Below, piece after piece: positions 55,269 to 64,000 of a DNA stretch of 64,000 bases. Origin of the DNA: Taudactylus pleione (Eukaryota > Chordata > Amphibia > Anura > Myobatrachidae); assembly GCA_031769625.1 (NCBI GenBank), contig JAUIMM010000602.1, positions 620,001-684,000 on the forward strand. Direction: 5' to 3'. A program made the translations under genes and the position numbers. The notes below the pieces were generated by a model. The model was not told the DNA's origin and ran no database searches. It saw only the letters and a list, made by a program, of their open reading frames with translations. Positions within the stretch are counted from its first letter, which is position 1; each line of letters begins with the position of its first letter.

Positions 55269-58200
55269 TTTTCTACTTCAGGGTCCATAGGGGGTCCACA
55301 GGGTTGACCTTGGGGTATAGGTTGGGAACCAAATCCGGGCACCACGCAGTTAAAGCTTTTAGCTCCCAGGATGCACTTGGGTCCACTCTCCCTATAACCC
55401 CGCCCCCCAGCCAGAGGCACCTCAGTTTAAGTTGGTGCCCGGCCGGAGTCGGGTCACCGTTACTGCAGGGGGGCTGCTTAGCAGAGTTTTATTTTATTAT
55501 TTTTTTTTTTTACTACTCTTCAGAGCGGCAGCATCAGACTGTCCAATGGACGTCTGAGCTGCCGCTCCTACACCCCGCCGGCGCTGCGACGCCAGTACAG
55601 ATCTGGGGATCGCAGCGGGACCCCAGAGTCTGTACTAGCCGGGCTCTGGAGGAATCCCTGGGCTGCTGCCGGATCGACGGGGACAGGTAAGTCGCGTGGT
55701 CACCGCTTGCGGTGACCCGCGTGTACATGCAGCCTTATGCCTCCGGTCTCTGGGGACAGACCGGAGGCGCTAGCGGTGGCGGCGGGCTCCCCCTCCATGG
55801 AGGCATACCCCGCGTGTCCACAGCCCACCAGGGATTATAGCGGCAGCGGGAGCCGGCATCCCGGGGGGTTAATTGCTAGCCAGGGGAGGAAGCCTTCCCT
55901 GTCTAGCGGCTCCTCCCCTCAGCTCAGCGCGCCTTTCAATAATACAGTCTGGCGTCGCTGAGCTGCTTCCTCCGCGGGCCACGCTTCTTCTGAGGTCTCC
56001 AGCGGCCATTTTCTCTCTGTGGTGCTGCAGAACTCTTAGGATGTCAGTGAGCCCAGTCCCCCTGCGTACCTGGCCATTTTGGGTGAGTGTACACAGCGCT
56101 ATAGCCTTCCCAGACACTGAATCTGGGCAGTTGAATGTAGCGACATTGTGCAGTATATTATATGTCATGCTTATGTATGTATATATATTTTTCTGCATTG
56201 TATGTGACTTATGCTAGTGCTGACTGTCTGCTTTTTCTCTCACCTGTCAGTGTATATCTATCCCTTTTCTTTATCTGCCCTAATACAGGTGTACCTGGGG
56301 TGGTTCTGAGACCTCACATATATATATTTGTTAATATCTGTGAGGTTTGTCACATACTGTTGCGTGCTGCACGTTGCCATATTTTAGATGGAACTGTGAG
56401 TTGCGTACGCTGATAATGGGTTCCTGCAGCTAATCTTAGCGTCAGTCAGGACCGGTATGGCGCTGCTTAATATTTCCGTCAAGATAGTCAGATATATCTG
56501 ACCAGGAGATTGCACACGATACTGCAACCATTATTGCTATCCTGCAAGTCATAGCCTGCAGGAATTAGTGCGGAGGATTTTAACTCAGAAAGGTTTTCGT
56601 ATGCGGCACCATCTGGTGCCGGGCCCCTTGCACGACCCCCTTAAAGGGCGTTGTTTCTCAGGATCCTCTCCTTTGAGGATCGCCGGGCGGGCCCCATTGT
56701 CGTCACTCGCTTGGAGTTACTTCACCATACTGCCCTTTTGAACTCGGGGTATCTCGCAATTTCTTGCAATTTACCCCTGTGTCACAGACTATCGCTCCCT
56801 GCCGGGGTTTTTCACAGTACATGAATTACCTCCGATACCACATCGGTCTGTCATTCCCCTTGCAGGGATTACCACAACGGCCACCCTGGTGGATGTCGTT
56901 TTATACGAAATACTAATTGGCGTGATATACGCCCTGTGGTTACTGACCAGTGGCTCTGCCGTGAACTGGATGGTATATTCGGCTCTTTCCCTCTCACATG
57001 GGGGGGAGCCGATCTCAAGTATTATTATCCCTGCTTTGGGGCTGGTAGCCAGGCTCATTCTGGATATAGAGAATGTCGATCCTGCACCAGTATCATACAT
57101 CTCCCGTTTTCTGCCCAGCGGGTGGATCTCATAGCGGGAGTCTGGCTGTCCCCAGATACGAGAAGTCACAAAGGCCTCCTGTTTCCCATTCCCTGAGGGT
57201 CCTCACAAGTAATGGAAATCCCCTTCTGGGATGGATTTGTATGTTAATCATCGGGTTACAGGCATTAATACGCCTCCCATCCCGGCCTGGACGAATTTTA
57301 CGGATCCGTAGGTGGTAACTTTGCCTGAAATCAATGTACTCGTTTTCAGGGCCTGTTGCCCGTCCTACCATGGCCATCGCATGGTGATGCTTTTGTGACG
57401 TTTTTCCCCTCCAACACGTCTGAGGTTCAAATATCTTTTTGCCGCTCACAAAATATGCAGTGGTCATATGTGGGATTACCTCATGGGATGCCGGTCTTCT
57501 AACTTTCAGGGTTTCGGCGGCGTCTGTATCCGCCGCAGTACCCTATGGCTGCGTTATGGGAAAGCAGAGGTGCACACTCCTTCCAGGGGGAAGTTCTTGT
57601 TTGGTCCTGACCTTGACAAGATCGTTGCATCATTGGCAGTATCACTAATGGGGAGATACCGTCTTTAGCTACTCCCACTACATTCGGACTAACTCTGTTA
57701 AGTCTTTTTGTCCTCAGGGTCAGCCTAAAGGCCTGTTTTTTCCTAGGCTGTCGGCCTCCACGGGGGCCACCTTATCCAGTACCGAGCAGTCCTGGACTTC
57801 CGGACGACCCTGTTTCTACACCTGAGGATATACCCTCAGCCTGACGGGACAGGTCTACATCTGGGGAATTTCCAGAGTGAGGTACTGATTCTCAACGGCC
57901 TCTCATTGCTCATGCAGCCTCCTCACAGGCATTGTTACACGGGCCCTTCTTCAGAACTGATCAGGGCCTTACAATCCCAGAAAGCTATACAGTCTTTGTG
58001 GTAAGCAGAGCTATTTCGGCCAACCTCACTATCTCAGTGAGGGACTGGTTGTTCTACTTTCTTTTTGGGGCGGTGACCGACTGGTCCTCCTTTGCCTATA
58101 CTCTGTCTCAAATCCCTGAATCAGATTCCAACGGTGCCTTGACTCAGGTGGAATCGTCCATGCTCCATCATCCGATGTTTGGAACCTGGGGATTTTATGG

Positions 58201-61073
58201 TATATCCGAGTATTCAGGTGATACGTACCTACGGGTACATACAGAGCCCTTTCATCAGCATGGGTTCAGGTTTGCTGTGCCACAGCAACACTTGTAAGTT
58301 TCGGGCTCTGCCTTTTGGGGCTGTCCTCAACTCCACCGGGGTTTACCAGCTTTATGGATTTTCTGACAGTTCACCTGTTCAGTGTATCCGAATGCTCCTT
58401 TCTCTGGACGGTCTCCTACTTTTAGCAGGATCACCAAGGTACTTTACCGCCAGGTCAGGATAACCGGGGCTTCTTCTCGTCACAGAAAAGTCCTCCCTGC
58501 ATCCCTCACAGGGTTTTCTTCATCTGGGAGCACTGCTGGATTCTCAGAATCTGAGAATTTTTCTGGCGTAAGACAAGATCTCCACTCTTCAACTTCGAGT
58601 GTGCGGATATCTACGCAGTCGACATATGTCATTACTCTTTGTGATGCGCGGTCTACCAGAGTGTCTACCTTTTGGTAGGGTGGAATGTGCTCAGTTCCAT
58701 TCCAGGCCTTGCCATAATTGACTCCCCTCCAGATGGATCGAGTTTTTTCCATCGGATCGCTGTTCGAACGATGATACTTTCTACGGAGGCGAGTTGGTCT
58801 CTGTCCGGGTGGCTATGGCCATCTCGTCCAGGGTGTTCTTTGCTAAAGACAGTGTCTGGTCCGCATTCATTTCGGGGCAGTTGGACGTCTGTCGCTTCTG
58901 CCCTGCCACTTACCTTGTTGATACTTTAAGCTGTCTTGGACTTTCACTCTGGCCTAACCCATTTGTCACGGTAAACCTGAATAGGTTCAGTCCGACAGTG
59001 TCACAACAGTGGCTTCCATCTAGGCAACACTGGTAGTTGGGTGGCAATGTTAGGAATGTCACCCATTCTGACATAGTCCAAGGGTCTTCTCCTGGCCAAC
59101 TCTGCGGTGTTTATTCCCGGAGCTCTCCATTGGGAAGCGGGCTTCCTCAGCCGTCACGGCGTGCATCCCGGGGACTAGTCTCTTCTCCAAGAGAGGTTTC
59201 AACTCCTGGTGAGCAGAGGGGGCCTCCCTGAGGGGATTGATCCCCATGGCCTTCTGACTCGATCACACATTACCGGTGTTACAGTCCAGCTCTAGGAGTA
59301 CTGAAGCTACCTTCAGTGACTCTTTGTCAGTGAAGTGGTCCTTCCACTTTGTGTACCTGTGTCCTCCGGTCTCCCTTCTTCCTCGAGGTCTTCGGAAGTT
59401 TAATTCGAGACGGAGGGGCTTTCCTTCTGGGGGCTCCAGGTCGTCCCAGACATCACTGGTACTAAGATTTTCGGAGTCTCCTTCTCGATGCTCCGTTCCT
59501 ACTGCTTCACTATCTGGACCTGTTGTCTCAGGGTCCTTGTTTTTCCCTGGATCTGGATCGCTTGTCTTTAACTGCGCCCCTACTGTGGTCCTCGGGCTTC
59601 CCTGGCTCTGTCTTCATTGAGATGTTTAGAGCAGATAGGCCAGACTTTGCTGGGATCTGCCACGGACTGTGGCATACATAATTCTTATGGTATCGTACCT
59701 GTCGATACGATCCTCCGGTGTCCAGGATTTCCAGATATTCTGGCATTCCTTCCAGCTGGCTTGGGTTTCACCCTTGGCCTGGCCTTCCTGACAGTGCGGA
59801 TCTCTACACTGTCGGTATGGTTAAGATATGGAATTGCTCCGCTCTGGTATCCAGTTCATCCTTTGGAGTGTTTTCTGGATTATGTCTCCACTTGTCCTCC
59901 CTAGGGACTCCTGGGGAGTTAGTAGTGGTTCTTTGTTCCCTCCGGGGACAGTCAATGGAACCGCTGGTTGTGATAGCCATTACATGGTCTATTGTTTAAG
60001 CTCTCTCTCTCTCTCTCTCAGGGTGTTTAAATCAACCAGGAGAGTGTCTGAATGGGGAGCGTTCTCATGTGGCTCCCTCTTCTGGAGGGCATCATGTCAG
60101 GGTGTGAGTTGCTCTCGCCCTGTGTTTCTTCTTAAAGTGGTTTTTAGGTTCCATATTATTCTGGAACTTATGGTATGGCCATTCAGTTCCCAGTCCTCTC
60201 GGCTGTTGTGGCCTCATGGACTGTGGTCCGGCCTCTTTGGCTTTATGTGATCCGTTCAAGTTCCTTATGGTAAGCGGACTCCTTATTGGTGGTCTGCGGT
60301 TTCTGGTTTTAACAGGAAACGATGGCCGGCCTATAATGAAATGTTGACTGGATGGCCTCGTATGTCTTCCTCAGGGGCCTACCCATGGGTGGGCATTTCT
60401 GTCGTTGAGGCTTGTTTTTTTCTCGGGCCGTGTAACCCTCGTGGGCGGCTCGTCGTGGCGCCTCGGCTGTTTTGCCTTACTAGGTGTCCACGTGATCTTC
60501 TGTCCATACCTTTTTAAGGTACTAGGCATTGGTTTCCTTTGCCTCTCAGGATGCTTCCTTTTTGGCGACGGATTCTCCTCTCAGCACAGGAGCGTCCCCA
60601 CCCTTGGTTGAACTGCTTTGGGACATCCCCAAGGTCAACCCTGTGGACCCCCTATGGACCCTGAAGTAGAAAACAAGAGATATGGTAAGAACTTACCTTT
60701 GTTATCTCTGTTTCTACGAAGTCCATAGGGTCCACAGGGCGCCCGCCCTGACGCACCTGGCTTCATATGGGCTGTGTTACTGGTCACCGGCTTCCCGTCT
60801 CCTTTTCTGTGAGTATGGTTCTAGAGTGTTCCAGTTTTCTCTCTCTTTTTCTCTCCTCCTCCGGCCTTTGGCTACTTACAATCTGAGGTGCCTCTGGCTG
60901 GGGGGCGGGGTTATAGGGAGAGTGGACCCAAGTGCATCCTGGGAGCTAAAAGCTTTAACTGCGTGGTGCCCGGATTTGGTTCCCAACCTATACCCCAAGG
61001 TCAACCCTGTGGACCCTATGGACTTCGTAGAAACAGAGTTAACAAAGGTAAGTTCTTACCATATCTCTTGTTT
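55269..61073 (+). mobile_element. DIRS copy D5, complete ends, decayed coding region (5.8 kb)
   Basis: Left terminal repeat 55269-55470 and right 60870-61073 are essentially perfect inverse copies over more than 150 bp. The internal complementary region (60620-60740) is complete. In between, Gag-, RT-, methyltransferase- and recombinase-like traces occur in order (LFGPDLDKIV at 57600, LFSVKWSFHFVYLCPPVSLL-like at 59330, LGHPQ before the end) but with stops and frame changes every few dozen codons. The 56190-56700 leader lacks the ORF1 start of D2 and instead matches 63500-64000. Confidence 0.9.
57400..60600 (+). pseudogene. Decayed DIRS coding region of D5
   Basis: Traces in order: end of Gag-like ORF (FLFGPDLDKIVASLA, 57595), RT (LNLEV- and GDFMV-like pieces near 58140-58300, ALPFGAVLNSTGVY at 58306), RNase H end (GALHWEAGFLSRHG near 59121), methyltransferase-like (VKWSFHFVYLCPPVSLLPRG, 59325), recombinase (PDILAFLPAGLGFTLGLAFL, 59730; STRRVSEWGAFSCGS, 60034). 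The His-x-x-Arg box region near 60400-60450 is not readable. No ORF longer than about 140 codons remains. Confidence 0.8.
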
Positions 61074-61079
61074 TTTTGG

Positions 61080-62250
61080 CCGCAGTGCGAGTGACGTCAC
61101 GATGTCCGCGCATTGCTTGGGAGAAGATCAGCAAGTGAGGAGCCTGTCGCCGCTGTCTGCAGGAGTAAGCAGAAGATGCAGCCCAGGTAAGTGTGGGGTT
61201 ACGGAGAAATACAGGGAGGTTGTGGCTGCTCCTGCAGAGAGATGGGGGTGGGGGGGAGGGTCCTGGCCTGCTGCTGGAAACATTTATTTGGGGAACTGTC
61301 ACTTCTGCTGCAAAGACTAAGGGGGGCCAAGGCTTCTACAGGGACAAGGGGGTGCAATGGCTTTTGCAGAGACAGGTGTGGGGGGGGGTTCAGCTGCTGG
61401 TTAGACACGTGGAGTGGGAGTCTGAGACATAGGTTGATCTGTGGCTATGGAGAGACTGGGGATAGGGATCTGAGGCTATGGAGAGATGGGGATCTGAGGC
61501 TGCTGGAGAGACATGGTAGGATGAGACAGCTGAAAAAACAGGAGGGAAGAGGCTGTGGCACAATAATCTTCATTAAGACACCAATTTACAAAAAAAATAA
61601 AAACATATAACCTGTGTTATCTGATGATGACATTGGTAATATTCCTACTTAAACAGGTATCTTCTGGCCCATGCGTTTGTCTACATAAATAGTGCATACC
61701 ATCTGAAGCCATCATCTGACCAGGAAGGATCCATTTCTTTAGAGAGACCCCATTGCAGAGGTAGGAAAAGACTCAAGCCAACCAGCTTGTACCAAGTGGG
61801 GAGGGATGGGATTGGGACAAGAAAAATTAGTGTGATGTGCCCCAAAGTTTCTGTTGTCGGCCCTCGCTCCAACCCAGCTCTGGTGCTGCTGTCCAGGGAC
61901 GACTCTTTTCTCCACCCTACAGAGCCAGCAGCAGCATGCCCAACGTTTACTGCTGCCCAAGAGAAGGCTCCGGAGTCTGCCCCCCCCTGCAGGAGTTCAG
62001 GTAGGACCTCATGGAGGTGTGGGAGGAGGCGGTACACACACAACTGGCACAGCCAGGGGGAAATCACTCACAAGAGAGAGAGGCCTCCGTCTTAAGTGCC
62101 CGATGCCCTCCGAAGGCTTTATCTGGTCTTGGTCAGCTTTCATTGTGTTATATAGTGTGGCATCCCAACTTTCTCTCTACCGCCACATGGGCTATCCCCA
62201 CAACCCTGCGTGCCACACAGCACAGGGCATCCCCACATCCCTGTGTGCCA
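61080..62250. other. Right flank of D5 within the CAGTG-ended element
   Basis: GC-rich start (GGCCGCAGTGCGAGTGACGT), G-rich tract at 61240-61520 with GGGGGGGTT-type runs, then unassigned sequence. Several open frames of 100-210 codons lack any recognised motif. Confidence 0.4.
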
Positions 62251-62252
62251 GG

Positions 62253-62704
62253 CTATGTACTAAGGGGAACTCACAGGGACAGTGGTTGCGGTAACCGATG
62301 TCCCTGCGAGTTATACACCTGACAAATTTTAGAAGCCTTTCACAGAAGTGATAGACTTCCCCGAGGGAAGCTGACACTGCGCATGGACACAGTGTCAGCT
62401 ACCAGAGCCGACCGAGGGCTGCAGGGGAGAGAGATTGAAAGATCTCTCTCCTGCATCTGGAGCCCCCATAGGCTTACAGTAGTTTACACCATGTGGAGAT
62501 AGTGTAAACTACCGGGACTAAACTCCAAAAAGTTTTGCTCTTTGGAGTTTAGTACATAGAGGTCAGATCGTAGTCCTCATTGATAATAATGATGAAGTGC
62601 TAATTAGCACTTGCTGGAGATTTCTGTGAAATCTCCTGCATTGTGCCATTAGTACATAGGAGCGATACATATAATTATGCAGAAACTGCAGTTTCTGCAT
62701 AATT
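62253..62704. repeat. Second, unrelated row of hairpins
   Basis: Edges CTATGTACTAA (62253) and inverse TTAGTACATAG (62649-62659; another at 62549-62559). Hairpins: 62268-62312, 62356-62370, 62369-62400, 62421-62454, 62479-62512, 62517-62553, 62613-62639, and a perfect 32-bp palindrome at 62673-62704. None shares sequence with the GGSCCTSATTCAG family. Confidence 0.8.
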
Positions 62705-62814
62705 TTATGTAAAAACAGCTGTATACATGGAATCAGTATGGTTCAAATCCCGACTGCGGCATCTCAACACGGGAGGAAATCCTGATCGTCAGAAGGTAAG
62801 TATTAATGAACCTA

Positions 62815-63030
62815 TTCTACCCCCTAGCCCTAACCCTCCCCCCCAAGTGCCTAACCCTAATCCCCCCGCTAAGTGCCTAAACCTAACCCCTCCCTTCACC
62901 GCTGCCTAAACCTATGTCCCCCCCGGGGGTGCCTAACGCTAACCCTCCCTCCCTCCCCCTAGCCTAACCCTAAACTCCCAGGGGAGTCCCTAAGTCCCCC
63001 CCGGGAGCCCTTCACCTAACCCTTAAACGT
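62815..63030. repeat. CCTAACCCT/CCCCC-rich tract
   Basis: Degenerate repeats of GTGCCTAACCCTAA with C runs, similar in style to 7598-8100. Confidence 0.75.
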
Positions 63031-63039
63031 CCCTTCGAT

Positions 63040-63180
63040 CGGGATGCCGGGCATCGGGCTCCCGGCGTAGGTCTAATGACAAGCGTCGGGATATCGACGC
63101 CTGTCATTAAACACTTGCCGGGACATGTCAGTCGGGAAGCTGGCTGTCGGTATAAGGTCCGCCGGCTTCCCGACTGCATA
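63040..63180. repeat. GC-rich short inverted repeats
   Basis: GATCGGGATGCCGGGCATC, TAATGACAAGCGTCGG...CGACGCCTGTCATTA and CGGGAAGC...GCTTCCCG pair with each other over about 140 bp. Confidence 0.6.
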
Positions 63181-63491
63181 CTGTATATATTAACCCCATA
63201 TAGTCTGTGCTCATTTCATAAGTTTTGTTGATTTGGGTGCTGTCATGGCCATGGGGGCTGGGGGGAGATCCCAATGATGACACTAATGGGATGGGGAAGA
63301 TTAAGGGGTGTTTGGTGACTGACTTTCCATAGTGTACAGTATGTGTAGGGCATTTGGGGTTGTCTCATGGCATATGGGGAGCTCAAAGCCATAATTTGTG
63401 ATGGGATTCGGAAACTGTGGAGTAGGATCCCAATTTTTTAAAGTGAGGGGTCCTTGGGACCCACATTTTTTTTTGCTTAGCGCGATCACTG

Positions 63492-64000
63492 TATATTTCT
63501 GCATTGTATGTGACTTATGCTAGCGCTGACTGTCTGTGCCTTATTCTCTCCACTGTCAGTATATATCTATCCCTTTTCTTTACAATCTGCCCTAATACAG
63601 GTGTACCTAGGGTGGTTCTGAGACCTCACATATATATACTTGTCAATATTTGTGAGGTTTGTCACATACTGTTGTGTGCTGCACATTGCCATATGTTAGA
63701 TGGAACTGTGTGTTGCATACGGTGATAATGTGTCCCTGCAGCTAATCCTAGCACCAGTCAGGACCAGTATAGCGCTGCTTGATATTTCCACAATGATGAT
63801 TGTTGGTTAGATATGTTTGACCAGAAAATGGAGCACGATATACTGCACCCATTTTTTGCTATCCTGCAAGTCATGTGCTGCCGCTGTGAGTACAGAGGAT
63901 TTGAATCAGAAAGGGTTATATATTAGGTGCCATCAGGTGCCGGGCCCCTTAAAGGACCCCCTTAGGCAGCTTGTTCCTCAAGACCCTGGCCTCCGTTGCA
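63492..64000 (+). mobile_element. DIRS copy D4/D6, right part (runs off the window)
   Basis: Matches D5 from 56190 on (TGCATTGTATGTGACTTATG, CTATCCTGCAAGTCAT, GTGCCGGGCCCCTT) at roughly 80 percent by eye. It continues the copy that begins at 54002. It shares with D5 the leader that lacks an ORF1 start. Confidence 0.82.

Larger units (their letters stand above)
54895..63491. mobile_element. CAGTG-ended (hAT-like) element containing DIRS D5
   Basis: Left end CAGTGTTCGC and right inverse CAGTGATCGC (9 of 10 identical) border the interruption of D4/D6. Without D5 it is about 2.8 kb. Contents: GC-rich 54950-55260, GC-rich 61080-61200 and a CCTAACCCT tract; no transposase seen. CAGTG-type ends suit hAT transposons; the 8-bp duplication cannot be read because the flanks are (TA)n. 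Left and right parts may have different origins. Confidence 0.6.

Noticed and set aside
60682..61320. 212-codon open frame as a gene
   Set aside because: It runs through the DIRS D5 right terminal repeat into flanking DNA; the reading is incidental.
61787..62294. Overlapping frames of 100-146 codons
   Set aside because: No motif or conservation clue, and they cross into the hairpin row at 62253.

Overview
The window is vertebrate nuclear DNA, most likely from a frog or toad. It combines frog-type C2H2 zinc-finger gene exons (N-terminal exon, KRAB-like exon, acidic ETYV exon and a single many-finger exon) with DIRS tyrosine-recombinase retrotransposons, a Penelope-like element, L1/Tx1 and CR1/L2-like LINE relics, a Ty3/gypsy element, Tc1 and many minisatellites. 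Nothing prokaryotic was seen. Assignments come from reading translations and repeats by eye; no database was searched.

Gene content. Two zinc-finger-type genes appear to leave head to head from a GC- and CCAAT-rich promoter at about 44.4-44.8 kb. The minus-strand gene has a 5' exon ending at 44380, a KRAB-like exon (40352-40463) and a terminal exon with 18 fingers (19267-21104); splice phases of the last two match (phase 1). Its introns are swollen by a DIRS copy, minisatellites, SINE-like units and hairpin elements. The plus-strand gene has a 5' exon ending at 44791, a start-codon exon (49058-49207), an exon at 50216-50467 and an acidic-repeat exon at 50571-51060, with an open frame across all three. 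Its KRAB exon is missing and no finger exon follows in the window. A lone last finger of a third gene lies at 1671-1763, cut by a DIRS element.

Mobile elements. DIRS copies: D1 (1-1673, 3' part), D2 (21838-27928, near-intact, inside a LINE), D3 (34412-39722, minus strand, with a MITE and a solo LTR inside), D4/D6 (54002-54894 resuming at 63492, one copy split by a CAGTG-ended element), and D5 (55269-61073, inside that CAGTG-ended element). A gypsy element at 8395-12046 has integrase upstream of reverse transcriptase. A Penelope-like 3' half lies at 17216-18850.

Most unusual signal. Seven dispersed copies (4472, 10780, 29801, 31251, 45493, 47677, 48289) share ends reading GGSCCTSATTCAG, and most are flanked by 3-bp duplications. 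Five of them are almost entirely a row of consecutive hairpins (12 in 538 bp in the clearest copy). Between copies the two arms of the same hairpin change together, so pairing is kept while sequence is not. A second, sequence-unrelated hairpin row lies at 62253-62704. I cannot say from sequence alone whether this family is already catalogued.

Most of the rest is tandem minisatellite DNA (units of 34, 40, 48, 54, 59, 73, about 83, 118 and 129 bp) and unassigned AT-rich intron or intergenic sequence.
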